Shown here in pieces: positions 11,720 through 20,035 of a DNA stretch of 24,664 nucleotides. The translations under genes were made by a program, and so were the position numbers. This DNA comes from a virus, in the IMG/VR virus record IMGVR_UViG_3300032286_000531, positions 1 to 24,664 of that record, one strand, 5' to 3'. The notes beneath the pieces were generated by a model. The model had not been told where the DNA came from and searched no databases. It saw only the letters and a list, made by a program, of their open reading frames with translations. Positions within the stretch are counted from its first letter, which is position 1, and each line of letters opens with the position of its first letter.

Positions 11720-12142
11720 CTAATTACACCAAGTTTGCTTCTTATCTCCGTAGTATTCACGAGCATAACCACTATCAATCAATGATTTGCGTAAACTTTG
11801 GCCATCAAGAATGATATCTCCCAACACACGGCCACCGTACTTGTCCCATGAGATAATCACAATAGTTTGTTTCTGACTATCAGCAACCAATTTCTTGGTG
11901 TATGCTGTGGCTGCATCACCTTTGGCGGCCTCTTCTGGACAGGCAGCTCTGAAACCTTTTTCTGGAGTATCAACACCATAGATACGAACAGACAATACAG
12001 GTTTCAATGGTGCAGGTAAAAACGGTGCTTTGATTTCTACTGTATCACCATCAATCACTCTTGTAATTGGGTAAACATTAGTGGTAGTTTGTGCCAACAC
12101 CAATGTTGGTACTAATAACAATAACATCAATAACTTTTTCAT
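11720..12142 (-). CDS. Secreted staphylococcal-nuclease-like (thermonuclease) protein
   Basis: 140 aa from ATG 12142, chosen because AGGAAATAAA precedes it and the N-terminus becomes a clean signal peptide (MKKLLMLLLLVPTLVLAQ). SNase motifs are all present: RVIDGDTVEI (Ca-binding Asp), VRIYGVDTPE (Arg, Asp, Glu) and YGGRVLGDI (catalytic Arg). It cleaves DNA and RNA with Ca2+. Export to the periplasm suggests destruction of incoming DNA or scavenging, but this is inference. It follows nrdB by 8 nt. Confidence 0.88.
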   Translation of the reverse strand: MKKLLMLLLLVPTLVLAQTTTNVYPITRVIDGDTVEIKAPFLPAPLKPVLSVRIYGVDTPEKGFRAACPEEAAKGDAATAYTKKLVADSQKQTIVIISWDKYGGRVLGDIILDGQSLRKSLIDSGYAREYYGDKKQTWCN

Positions 12143-12150
12143 TTTATTTC

Positions 12151-13137
12151 CTATCGAGCCCATACATCAGACCAATCTCCAGATAAAGCACCTTTTGCAT
12201 AATCGGTTGCTCTGTTCTCAAAGAAGTTGGTGTGTGTTGGTGCATTAATCATTTCCTCAACCCATGGTAAAGGATTTCTTTTTACTTTAAAGATACCTTT
12301 GAGGCCTAATGAAATCAATCTACGGTCAGCAATATAACGAATGTACTTCTTAACATCTTCAGATGATAAATCTTCCATGGCACCCATAGCAAATGCCAAA
12401 TCAATAAACTTATCTTCAAGTTCAACCATGCGTTCAGCAATAGTATATAAACGGCCTTTCAAATCATCATTCCAGATTTCATTGTTCTCTTGAATGTATG
12501 TTCTGAATAGTTTAACCATGTTCTCTGTATGTTGAGTTTCATCAACGATAGACCAAGTAACAATCTGACCCATACCTTTCATTTTACCATGTCGTGGAAA
12601 ATTAAGTAACATAATAAAAGAGCTAAACAACTGCATACCTTCGGTAAATGCCGAGAATACAGCGATGTGAGTTGCAGTATTTTCTTTAGTAGTATTCTTT
12701 GCAGAGATGTCCATAACATAATCGTGTTTCTCTTTCATTTCAGCATAGGCCATAAACTCATTGTATGTGGTATCAGGCAGTCCTAATGTTTCAATCAGGT
12801 GTGAGTAAGCAGCAATATGTAATGCTTCACGAGCTGCAAAGCCCAATAACATCATGCGAATCTCTGGTTGTGGAAAGTATGGTAGATAGTTATTAACATA
12901 ACCACCGGCCACATCAATATCACCTTGTGTAAAGAAACGGAAGATATGAGTTAGAAATTGTTTCTCTTCTTTAGAAAGTTTCTTTTTCCAATCTTTAACA
13001 TCTTCATGCATTGGTACTTCAGTATGCATCCAATGGGACTGTTCGTGCTTCAGCCAAGCATCATATGCCCATGCATAGTTAAAAGGTTTAAAATACGACC
13101 GTTCATCGGTCATTTTTGAATCTATTTTTTTAATCAT
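12151..13137 (-). CDS. nrdB: Ribonucleotide reductase class I beta subunit
   Basis: 328 aa. The ligand set lines up with E. coli NrdB by spacing: D73, E104, H107, E166, E200 and H203 (E104-A-L-H107 and DETQH), with the radical Tyr at Y111 (E...Y +7 as in E115/Y122). It therefore looks like a canonical tyrosyl-radical diiron enzyme that makes dNTP synthesis radicals for NrdA. AGGATAAAAT precedes the ATG. Sits directly after nrdA with a 3-nt gap. Confidence 0.97.
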   Translation of the reverse strand: MIKKIDSKMTDERSYFKPFNYAWAYDAWLKHEQSHWMHTEVPMHEDVKDWKKKLSKEEKQFLTHIFRFFTQGDIDVAGGYVNNYLPYFPQPEIRMMLLGFAAREALHIAAYSHLIETLGLPDTTYNEFMAYAEMKEKHDYVMDISAKNTTKENTATHIAVFSAFTEGMQLFSSFIMLLNFPRHGKMKGMGQIVTWSIVDETQHTENMVKLFRTYIQENNEIWNDDLKGRLYTIAERMVELEDKFIDLAFAMGAMEDLSSEDVKKYIRYIADRRLISLGLKGIFKVKRNPLPWVEEMINAPTHTNFFENRATDYAKGALSGDWSDVWAR

Positions 13138-13140
13138 ATT

Positions 13141-14949
13141 TTATCCTTCACACGCAATACAATCGTTGCCTTGGGCAATTTGTGTCATGTCTAGTTCCTT
13201 AATAACATTACGTTCAATTTTCTTTGAAACTTTATCGGCCTTACCAATCTTTTCAGAACGGCAATAGTATAGAGTTTTTAATCCTTTTTTCCATGCCATA
13301 AAATGAATAGCATGAAGATATTTAATATTAGCATCAGGCCTAAAGAATAGGTTTAATGATTGTGCTTGGTCAATATATTGTTGTCTATCGGCAGCCAAGT
13401 CAATCACCCAACGCTGGTCAATTTCCATAGATGTTTTGAATACATCTTTTTCATTATCATCTAAGATATCCAAATGTTGAACAGAACCATCATTAGCAAT
13501 AATCGATGACCAAATATCATCATACTTATCAGTATTGATTGCACCACTTTCATCGGCCAATTTATCTTCAATCAGTTTATTTAACCAACGATTCTTATTT
13601 AAAAAAGAACCGGATAGTGTATCTTGGCGATAAGCATTGGCACGGTATGGTTCAACAGAAGGAGAAGTATTCCCCATGATGATAGAAGAAGAAGCATTAG
13701 GAGCAATAGCCATAAGATGACTAAAGCGATTACCAGTACCTTCTGCATCAGGCGCTTCACCTCTCTCCAATCCAAGTTTCTTATTAGCATCATCTAATCC
13801 CCCTCTAATATGTTTGAACATTCTATTGTTTGCAACTTTTGCCATTACTCCTTCCCACGCAATACCATTTCGCTGTAAATAAGCATGAAAACCCAAAGCA
13901 CCGACACCAATAGAGCGCTCACGACTGGCAGAATACCTTGCACGCTCAATGGCGGAAGGAGCATTATCAATAAAATACTGAAGAACATTGTCAAGCATTT
14001 CCGCAACATCAGCAAGAAATAAAGGATCGTTTTTCCATTCATCATAGTTTTCCAAATTTAATGAAGATAAACAACATACAGCTGTGCGTTGTTCATTGGT
14101 TGGTAGAATAATTTCTGAGCAAAGGTTTGATTGATGTACTTTCAAACTTTTATCTTTTAACCATTGTGGTAGATGGCGATTACTTGTATCAATATAGTGA
14201 ATGTATGGTTCACCAGTATGCATACGAATTTCTAAAATTTGTTGCCAAAGATGTTTGGCTGATACTGTCTCACGAATCTCTAGTGATGCTGGATCGATTA
14301 AGTCCCATGAATCATCAGCATCCGGATCCAACATACACTTCTCAATAATTTCCATAAATGTATCAGGAATATTAATACCATGGTGCATGTTAAGGGTTCG
14401 CATATTCTGGTCACCCGTTGGTTTTCTCATTTCGAGAAACGATATAATATCAGGATGACTAATATCCAAGTAGGCGGCATACGAACCACGCCTTGTTCTT
14501 CCTTGACGATATGCTAAAGACGAAGCATCATAAATTTTTAAGTGAGGCATAACACCAGTTGACTTATCATCAGCAGAGCGAATACCAAACCCAATACCAA
14601 CACCGCCTCCAAGCATAGAGAGCCAATTGGTCTCAGAAAGATTCTGTACTAATCCTTCCGCAGTATCTTCAATATAATTAAGGAAACATGATATAGGCAG
14701 GCCACGCTTACTACGACCAAAAGAGAGAATGGGAGTAGAATAACTGAGCCAATGCTTACTGCTGTATTCATATAATCTTTGTGCATGTTCTTTATTACTC
14801 CCAAATGAATGTGATACAAATGCAAATCTATGTTGCGGTGAGGTTTCATCTTCTTTCATATACGATTCTTGCAATCGTTTAATACCTAATTCATCAAACA
14901 GAGAATCCCGAGAATAATCTACCTTAATACCGTGAACAATATCTTCCAT
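13141..14949 (-). CDS. nrdA: Ribonucleotide reductase class I alpha subunit
   Basis: 602 aa from ATG 14949, chosen because GGAG lies 7 nt upstream; a TTG 12 nt earlier is not needed. Active-site features: GLPISCFLN (redox Cys), NLCSEIILP (Asn-Cys-Glu radical site), AVCCLSSLNL (second redox Cys) and a C-terminal CIACEG pair for re-reduction. About 160 aa shorter than E. coli NrdA, with no N-terminal ATP-cone, so overall activity control by dATP is probably absent, as in several phage enzymes. Reduces NDPs with NrdB. Confidence 0.96.
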   Translation of the reverse strand: MEDIVHGIKVDYSRDSLFDELGIKRLQESYMKEDETSPQHRFAFVSHSFGSNKEHAQRLYEYSSKHWLSYSTPILSFGRSKRGLPISCFLNYIEDTAEGLVQNLSETNWLSMLGGGVGIGFGIRSADDKSTGVMPHLKIYDASSLAYRQGRTRRGSYAAYLDISHPDIISFLEMRKPTGDQNMRTLNMHHGINIPDTFMEIIEKCMLDPDADDSWDLIDPASLEIRETVSAKHLWQQILEIRMHTGEPYIHYIDTSNRHLPQWLKDKSLKVHQSNLCSEIILPTNEQRTAVCCLSSLNLENYDEWKNDPLFLADVAEMLDNVLQYFIDNAPSAIERARYSASRERSIGVGALGFHAYLQRNGIAWEGVMAKVANNRMFKHIRGGLDDANKKLGLERGEAPDAEGTGNRFSHLMAIAPNASSSIIMGNTSPSVEPYRANAYRQDTLSGSFLNKNRWLNKLIEDKLADESGAINTDKYDDIWSSIIANDGSVQHLDILDDNEKDVFKTSMEIDQRWVIDLAADRQQYIDQAQSLNLFFRPDANIKYLHAIHFMAWKKGLKTLYYCRSEKIGKADKVSKKIERNVIKELDMTQIAQGNDCIACEG

Positions 14950-14970
14950 TAAAAACTCCAATTATTATTA

Positions 14971-15627
14971 TTATTTTGTTATAAATTCTTTAGCCATAGG
15001 AAATACTGTGGCGATTACTTCAGCACATTTCTGTGCAATCTCTCTGTGTTCCTTCTGTGTACCATTCTCCGAACGGAGTTGAATATAATGTATCCATGAC
15101 CTTAGAGTACCATTCATATACAACCTTGATACTGTAAGGCCTTCAGGCAATACTGCACGAGCCTGTTCTTTTGCGATGCCTTTTTCAATAGCCCAACGAT
15201 ATGCCTTTTGAGCAGCCGCTAGTACATAATCTTGTTGTGTTTCCCAATTCATCTGTAAACCAACATCATCGGTTTCAATACTGTTCTGGCGATTCTTATC
15301 ATCTTGCAATCGTGCCTCACGAAATACAAAATCCAATTCTTTAGTTGGATCCGCATATCTTTGAGAAAACTCTTGGAATGAAAAGGAACGATGCCTTAAC
15401 ATTTGTCTTGCGATATCTCTGGTGGTTTCTATTTCTAAACACATGCTCACCATTTCAAGTGGTGACCAATGTTGATTTTTGATGAGATAACGAATCAGTT
15501 TCTCACTTGTATCTTTGTTACTTTGATTACTTGGGTTGGAAACCCTCGCACAAAAGGCAACCAACTCTGTCATATTCTCAGCAAAATACTCCGCTGGCTG
15601 AGAATAACTAATCAATTCAATCTTCAT
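14971..15627 (-). CDS. thyX: Flavin-dependent thymidylate synthase ThyX
   Basis: 218 aa. The ThyX signature RHRX7S is present as RHRSFSFQEFS (R78, H79, R80, S88), followed by RYADP. Uses FAD, NADPH and methylene-tetrahydrofolate to turn dUMP into dTMP, unrelated to ThyA. Placed between primase and nrdA, so nucleotide and DNA synthesis genes are together. The start follows the primase stop within 2 nt. Confidence 0.96.
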   Translation of the reverse strand: MKIELISYSQPAEYFAENMTELVAFCARVSNPSNQSNKDTSEKLIRYLIKNQHWSPLEMVSMCLEIETTRDIARQMLRHRSFSFQEFSQRYADPTKELDFVFREARLQDDKNRQNSIETDDVGLQMNWETQQDYVLAAAQKAYRWAIEKGIAKEQARAVLPEGLTVSRLYMNGTLRSWIHYIQLRSENGTQKEHREIAQKCAEVIATVFPMAKEFITK

Positions 15628-15628
15628 A

Positions 15629-16660
15629 CTAAACTTTCTTCCACATGTTAAATTTTAATTGTGCTTGAATACCTTTGAATGTATTACTACTTATAATACT
15701 TTGTATCTCAATAGGTGTAAGACCATTCAAGACCATCTCATTAATGTCTTTGCCTTTAATATTACTAGGCCAAATTACAACATCATGCCCCATCTTTATT
15801 GCATTTTGTATTAACTTCACGACTTCTTTGTTGCGAGGTTCATTATCAAAAATTAAAACTTTATCACCTGATGAAATCTCTTTGGCAGTCAAGGCCAAGT
15901 TGGCATCACCTGAGGCTAGGCAGTTATTTATGAATAAACTGTCGATAGGACCTTCAACTAGAAAGATTTTTTCGGTTATCTTTATTCGTTCCATACCATA
16001 GACTAATTTATTTTCATCATCATTAGTTCGCATGGTTATGTATCGTAAGGTTTTATCGCTGGTTTCCAATGCACGACCTGAAACCGCAATAAGGTCATTA
16101 TACTTGTTATAGAATGGGATTACAAGCCTAGCATCGTCTATTACCACCTTATCTTGACCGGGTACCAAAGCTGTTACGAATTGTTTATACTTATTAGTAA
16201 ACAACAACATTTTGTAACACTCTTTTGGTATCTGTCTGGCCTTGAGATAGGCAATACAGAAATGTTCTTCAGGTAATTTATCACACCATTCAGCATGTTC
16301 AAATACTTTCTGCTTATCCACCTTACCAAATTTAGGCGAGGTGATTTGTAGTATAGAATTGGCCTTCTGGTGATTGTTTGTTTGACCTGTCTTGTAGTTC
16401 TCTAGTACATATTCTTTATGTAGAGATGGGTCAACATCTTTGAGTAGGTTGCCGAGTGTCGTACTTACACCACAATTGTGGCATCGGTAGAAGTAGTCAT
16501 TACCCTTTGAGAAGGCATAACCACGGGCTTTAGTGAGGTTCTTTTTAGAATCGCCGCAAATTGGGCAAGAAAAATTGAATAGTCCCTCTTTCTTCTGTTT
16601 GAAGTTACGCAAACGGGAGGAAATAAGGCGCAGGTACTTCGTGTCTGTTGATATGCTCAT
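15629..16660 (-). CDS. DNA primase, T4 gp61-like
   Basis: 343 aa from ATG 16660, almost the length I recall for T4 gp61; the longer frame upstream runs through the promoter. Zinc finger C32-C35...C60-C63 (CPICGDS, CHNCG). TOPRIM-type catalytic core: FLVEGPIDSLF (Glu, about 233-243) and LIFDNEPRNKEV (Asp-x-Glu, about 269-280), the T4-type signature. Makes RNA primers for lagging strands with a gp41-type helicase, which is not in this window. No Shine-Dalgarno; the -10 box is 7 nt upstream. Confidence 0.93.
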   Translation of the reverse strand: MSISTDTKYLRLISSRLRNFKQKKEGLFNFSCPICGDSKKNLTKARGYAFSKGNDYFYRCHNCGVSTTLGNLLKDVDPSLHKEYVLENYKTGQTNNHQKANSILQITSPKFGKVDKQKVFEHAEWCDKLPEEHFCIAYLKARQIPKECYKMLLFTNKYKQFVTALVPGQDKVVIDDARLVIPFYNKYNDLIAVSGRALETSDKTLRYITMRTNDDENKLVYGMERIKITEKIFLVEGPIDSLFINNCLASGDANLALTAKEISSGDKVLIFDNEPRNKEVVKLIQNAIKMGHDVVIWPSNIKGKDINEMVLNGLTPIEIQSIISSNTFKGIQAQLKFNMWKKV

Positions 16661-16667
16661 AAACCAT

Positions 16668-16696
16668 AATATAACACACTCCTTGCGGAGTGTCAA
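16668..16696 (-). promoter_or_regulatory. Promoter of the primase gene with internal dyad
   Basis: Minus strand: TTGACA (16696-16691), 17-bp spacer, extended -10 TGTTATATT (TATATT 16673-16668), ATG at 16660. A perfect 7-bp inverted repeat ACACTCC-GCAA-GGAGTGT (16693-16676) fills the -35/spacer region, like an operator. The same arms would make a GNRA-loop hairpin in any read-through RNA. Confidence 0.7.
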
Positions 16697-16698
16697 GA

Positions 16699-17184
16699 CT
16701 ATTTAAAGAATTTGCCTAAGAAAGCCAAATCAATGTTACCTAAAATCCAACCTAGTGTTACGGCAACTGAAATAGCGGCAAATTTGTATTTGTTGATTTC
16801 TTCCATCGCACCGCCATCGGTTTCTTTTTTGCGACTTTCAGTATCATTATCTTCCCGTTGTTTTAGTTCAACACGGAGAAGGTCAAGCTTGGCTGCAAGA
16901 TGATGTTCAACTTCATCAATCTTATCCAGTAACTCTCGGTTTACTGTACTAATTCTAGAATGAAGGTCTTTAATATCTTCTTTCAATTCTGTTTCCGTCC
17001 TTATATGATTGTCGTGTTTTTGGTCATGTAACGAAATCATTCTAAGTAAATTCGAATTCATCTCCTGTATTTTGTCGATGGATTCAGACAATTTATTGGT
17101 GATATTCATTACCACCTCATTGTCTTTTTTTAAGAGGCCAACTTGTAATTTGATGTTGCCCATTTCTTGTTCTTCTGGATACAT
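16699..17184 (-). CDS. C-terminally anchored coiled-coil protein, 161 aa
   Basis: Residues about 10-120 are a long coiled coil (NITNKLSESIDKIQEMNSNL, VNRELLDKIDEVEHHLAAKL). A linker (ESRKKETDGGAMEE) leads to a single membrane helix at the C-terminus (FAAISVAVTLGWILGNIDLA). Position after the holin candidate suggests a lysis-timing or membrane-organising role, unproven. ATG 17184 follows the previous gene by 1 nt. Similar proteins occur in marine T4-like phages (recall only). Confidence 0.65.
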   Translation of the reverse strand: MYPEEQEMGNIKLQVGLLKKDNEVVMNITNKLSESIDKIQEMNSNLLRMISLHDQKHDNHIRTETELKEDIKDLHSRISTVNRELLDKIDEVEHHLAAKLDLLRVELKQREDNDTESRKKETDGGAMEEINKYKFAAISVAVTLGWILGNIDLAFLGKFFK

Positions 17185-17185
17185 T

Positions 17186-17416
17186 TTATTTCTCTGGATT
17201 TGTTTGTGGTGAAAATCTCTCAGAAGCAGTAAAACCTAATCCTGCTATAGCAATATACATCATACCTTCATATACATTAGGAGCTACCGACAAATCATAA
17301 AACAAATCTGCGAGAAATGCTACAGAGCAGAGAATGAACGCCAAAAGGGTTACAACTCTCTTACTGCTTATTACATTACTTCTACCGTCAGATAATAAAC
17401 TTACTATCCATTTCAT
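17186..17416 (-). CDS. Putative holin, 76 aa, two membrane helices
   Basis: Basic N-terminus (MKWIVSLLSDGRSNVISSKR), then VVTLLAFILCSVAFLADLFY (helix 1), a short loop, YEGMMYIAIAGLGFTASERF (helix 2) and a polar tail. Size, two helices and position beside the spanin-like and endolysin genes fit a class II-type holin that opens the inner membrane. No sequence family is diagnostic, so the role rests on context. An AATAAATA box (one mismatch to a T4 late promoter) lies about 20 nt upstream. Confidence 0.6.
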   Translation of the reverse strand: MKWIVSLLSDGRSNVISSKRVVTLLAFILCSVAFLADLFYDLSVAPNVYEGMMYIAIAGLGFTASERFSPQTNPEK

Positions 17417-17430
17417 TGGGTGTCCAGTTC

Positions 17431-17694
17431 TTATTTATTAGAATTATAGTTCTCTTTTTGTGTTTTATACCATTCCTGCCAACCTTTTAATTTGTTGGCA
17501 ACTTCATAGTATGTACCATAATTAATAATAACTACACTAAACACTTCTGTTGCTGAGGCACCAGCAGGAACTTCGTGTAACTCTGGTGGTGCTTCCATTA
17601 ATACATCAATATTATTGGGAAACTTCTGACTTGAAGGTACTGATACGCAACCTGTCAGCAATAAGAAACCTAATATAACTAATAATTTTTTCAT
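17431..17694 (-). CDS. Rz1-like outer-membrane spanin lipoprotein
   Basis: 87 aa. Signal MKKLLVILGFLLLTGC with lipobox LTGC (Cys16), then VSVPSSQ, a Pro-containing stretch (EAPPELHEVPAG) and a helical C-terminus (YEVANKLKGWQEWYKTQKEN). This matches an o-spanin that joins an inner-membrane spanin to fuse the membranes at the end of lysis. Its ATG overlaps the TGA of the coiled-coil membrane gene. Confidence 0.7.
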   Translation of the reverse strand: MKKLLVILGFLLLTGCVSVPSSQKFPNNIDVLMEAPPELHEVPAGASATEVFSVVIINYGTYYEVANKLKGWQEWYKTQKENYNSNK

Positions 17695-18140
17695 TTCTTG
17701 TTCTCCTTACGGTTCTTAGCCGCATTGTTGAGAACAGCTATTACATCCGAATTAACTGTACATTGTTTATCTAACTGGCCAGATAATCCTTCTAATTTTT
17801 TACGATTCGCATTATTTATGTCTCGAATGTTCTGTTGGTTCAATAGTACCAACTGAGCAATCTTAGTATTTGCTTCTGCTGATGCAGCTTCTGCTTTTGC
17901 AGCCTTAATCTGTTGTTCTTTTACTTGTGCTTGCCACACATCATTACTACCAATGGCACCTTCAAGATAAACTGAAAATACTAATAATACAATGGCAATT
18001 ACTTTAGTTGGCATCAAATACTTATCAACAAAAGGTATAAAACTAAAGAATTGTGTAGCCACAAGTGCGAGAATACTCAATACAACAACCAAGTGTACTG
18101 TGAAATTAGGAATTAAATTTAACAACCAAAGCATTATCAT
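17691..18140 (-). CDS. Membrane coiled-coil protein, possible inner-membrane spanin
   Basis: 149 aa. Two hydrophobic helices (VHLVVVLSILALVATQFF; KVIAIVLLVFSVYLEGAI), then an Ala/Glu/Lys coiled coil (VKEQQIKAAKAEAASAEANT, LLNQQNIRDINNANRKKLEG). A classical i-spanin has one helix, so two is unusual, but the pairing with an Rz1-like lipoprotein and the endolysin gene supports the spanin role. Overlaps both neighbours by ATGA. Confidence 0.55.
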   Translation of the reverse strand: MIMLWLLNLIPNFTVHLVVVLSILALVATQFFSFIPFVDKYLMPTKVIAIVLLVFSVYLEGAIGSNDVWQAQVKEQQIKAAKAEAASAEANTKIAQLVLLNQQNIRDINNANRKKLEGLSGQLDKQCTVNSDVIAVLNNAAKNRKENKK

Positions 18141-18757
18141 AGTATTACCTTATTAATCTCGAATCGTTGGTTTCTCTCAGGTAACCCAAGCAAACCAGTA
18201 TTAATCTTTTTTGTCATCAACTTAATATCATTAGCATCACATGCAGAATTGATATTATTAACTTTCCAATACCAACATGATGATTCTATACTGCCTTTTA
18301 ATGTTGTACAATATTCAACTGTCTCATCAATTGATTTGTTGATATATTTGGCAAAACCTGCATAGTTATCATGGCCAGTTAATTGTATTGCACCACGACC
18401 TCTATATTTCCATCCATCACCAGATGCTTCGTTGCCATTACCCATACGATTAGAATAAACTAGGTTGGCAATCTTTTCTGGTTGTCTTTCATACTGCTTA
18501 GCAAGTTCCATTGTAGGAAAATACTTTTTAAATGTTGCCATCAAACCTTTGGCACCATAGTTCAAATTCTCGGTTAATGCATTGAAATCATTACTCTCAT
18601 GGCCGCATTGTGCTAAAAATCCAGCAACACGGAATCTTGTATTGATATCATACTTTGGTAACAATTCATTTAAAACTCTAAACAACTCTACATGTTGTTT
18701 ATTAGTTGGTACACATTGGTGTACCTTAGCCGAATCGAAATCAAATTCGAAACTCAT
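18137..18757 (-). CDS. Endolysin, glycoside hydrolase family 19
   Basis: 206 aa. GH19 motifs: FLAQCGHESNDF with catalytic Glu54, LTENLNYGAKGL with the second Glu63, YSNRMGNGNEASGDGWKYRG and GRGAIQLTGHDNY. Cleaves the glycan backbone of peptidoglycan. There is no signal peptide, so it needs a holin to reach the wall, consistent with the adjacent lysis genes. The ATG overlaps the previous TGA (ATGA). Confidence 0.93.
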   Translation of the reverse strand: MSFEFDFDSAKVHQCVPTNKQHVELFRVLNELLPKYDINTRFRVAGFLAQCGHESNDFNALTENLNYGAKGLMATFKKYFPTMELAKQYERQPEKIANLVYSNRMGNGNEASGDGWKYRGRGAIQLTGHDNYAGFAKYINKSIDETVEYCTTLKGSIESSCWYWKVNNINSACDANDIKLMTKKINTGLLGLPERNQRFEINKVIL

Positions 18758-18939
18758 GCTAGTTTAGGTGGGTTTCTATTGAAGAATGATTTAAATGGTA
18801 TCACAGATTTCTTCTTTTTGCGGTTAACACCTGGTTCGCCGTTTTTACCAATGCCGAGTCCAGCAATCTCACCAGCACCAGCATTGTTGACAGGTACACC
18901 ACCAACTAGACCAACACCATCTTCTTTAATTGTTTTCAT
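18754..18939 (-). CDS. Small virion-associated-type protein, 61 aa
   Basis: MKTIKEDGVGLVGGVPVNNA is followed by GAGEIAGLGIGKNGEPGVNR and a basic tail (KKKKSVIPFKSFFNRNPPK). The PVNNAGxGxIAGxGxxxxGEPGV pattern recurs in small proteins of T4-like phages (recall). The MKT start resembles, but does not complete, the capsid-targeting leader of the neighbouring genes. Function unknown; coupled to neighbours by ATGA overlaps. Confidence 0.65.
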   Translation of the reverse strand: MKTIKEDGVGLVGGVPVNNAGAGEIAGLGIGKNGEPGVNRKKKKSVIPFKSFFNRNPPKLA

Positions 18940-19163
18940 TTTGGTTTCAATTCAGGATATTTTTTATGCATTTCTTCTTTTGGTAATTCGTGCAAGTCTT
19001 TCCAAAGTTTAGCTTCTTTTTTAGTTTTTGTGGTTCTAATATGTTGGCCATTTTCGTCATGTACATGGTACTCTACATCAGCAGTTGTTCTACCACGATA
19101 CATTGCTTTTTTGGTTATAATTGCTTTTTTTTCTTCTGATATGAAACTCTTAAAAGTTTTCAT
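18936..19163 (-). CDS. Small protein with T4 internal-protein-like leader, 75 aa
   Basis: Start set to ATG 19163, which forms a TAATG junction with the preceding gene; a frame from 19175 would add MELL. The leader MKTFKSFISE parallels the T4 internal-protein leader MKTYQEFIAE, with a possible gp21-type cleavage after I-S-E. The mature part is basic (KKAIITKKAMYRGRTTADVE...KKYPELKPK). May be packaged in the head and injected; inference. Confidence 0.7.
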   Translation of the reverse strand: MKTFKSFISEEKKAIITKKAMYRGRTTADVEYHVHDENGQHIRTTKTKKEAKLWKDLHELPKEEMHKKYPELKPK

Positions 19164-19645
19164 TAACAATTCCACTTTCTTAGTGCTAGTGCCTTACGAG
19201 TGGGTTCACCGTTAGGTTTCTTCATCGGTCCTTCCATACCAGACATTCTGGCACAAAATGATTTTCTACGCTTAGCTGGTTTGGAATCTGGATCCAATTT
19301 CGATGGCTTTGTTGTTACTGCCATTGATAACTTGGAACCTGGATTTTCTCTACGATAAGAAGCAATACCTTTACGGTTTAAACCACCTTCAGGATTTTTA
19401 CCTTCTTTTCTTTGCCAAGCAGCAGATTCTTTTATTTGTTTTTTGATCCACACATCAGGAGTTTTTCCATGTTTAGATACGAAATCATTGTGTAAATCTT
19501 TGCCTGTAATATTACTTTTTTTGGATATGTCCATCATTAAATTATTGATAGAATCATAGCTGTGGTTATCCAATTTTTTTAAGCCTTTTTCTAAGGCTGT
19601 AACACAGCAGCAATTTTCATTTAAGTATTGTTTAAATGTTTTCAT
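19163..19645 (-). CDS. DUF6321-like protein with capsid-targeting-type leader
   Basis: 160 aa. Leader MKTFKQYLNE with possible protease site L-N-E, then a Cys run (NCCC). The middle helical part is SYDSINNLMMDISKKSN...VSKHGKTPDVWIKKQI. The C-terminal half (AAWQRKEGKNPEGGLNRKGI, SYRRENPGSKL, RRKSFCARMSGM, GEPTRKALALRKWNC) matches the DUF6321 pattern I recall from many phages. Strongly basic, suiting DNA contact in the head. Function unproven. Confidence 0.75.
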   Translation of the reverse strand: MKTFKQYLNENCCCVTALEKGLKKLDNHSYDSINNLMMDISKKSNITGKDLHNDFVSKHGKTPDVWIKKQIKESAAWQRKEGKNPEGGLNRKGIASYRRENPGSKLSMAVTTKPSKLDPDSKPAKRRKSFCARMSGMEGPMKKPNGEPTRKALALRKWNC

Positions 19646-20034
19646 TTTATTTTTCTTAGTGCGTCTGCTATTCTCATATCAACTTCAATATCTGAAGATA
19701 GTATGTCTTGTCCTTTAATACCAACCACTTTGGTTGGCATGTAATTTAAAAATAACAAATATGTCTTTAATGCAGGATAATCTTCTTTTGCCATCTTGAA
19801 GAACAGTAATCTTGTGGCAACTTCAGGTCCAAATACATTATAGATAACCACCAAATGGTTTAAAACTAACTGCTCACGCAATTCATCCGACTTACGGTAA
19901 CGCCGAAATAGTCGTTTTAAATAATCAAACCGCTTCATATCTTCTTTAAACTCACTCATTATCATATCTGGCCTCTCATAGGCTTTCATACAATACAATA
20001 TAATATTATCATTCATCAAGTTATCAAAACTCAT
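19642..20034 (-). CDS. Conserved T4-like phage protein, 130 aa (DUF7207-like)
   Basis: Sequence MSFDNLMNDNIILYCMKAYE, then FKEDMKRFDYLKRLFRRYRK, LNHLVVIYNVFGPEVATRLL and LLFLNYMPTKVVGIKG. This helical pattern is common next to structural genes in T4-like marine phages; I recall it as DUF7207, from memory only. Function unknown. ATGA overlap with the DUF6321-like gene. Confidence 0.7.
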   Translation of the reverse strand: MSFDNLMNDNIILYCMKAYERPDMIMSEFKEDMKRFDYLKRLFRRYRKSDELREQLVLNHLVVIYNVFGPEVATRLLFFKMAKEDYPALKTYLLFLNYMPTKVVGIKGQDILSSDIEVDMRIADALRKIK

Positions 20035-20035
20035 T

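Noticed and set aside
13599-14849. Minus-strand frames of 64-66 aa inside nrdA
   Set aside because: They are out-of-frame shadows within a full-length, motif-complete nrdA.
13141-14949. Intron or intein in nrdA, given nearby homing-type nucleases
   Set aside because: The protein is continuous through all active-site motifs with no insert.
17803-17820. CATAAATA as a late promoter
   Set aside because: One mismatch to the T4 late box and inside a coding region without a gene start nearby; the similar CATAAATA near 15930 was rejected for the same reason.
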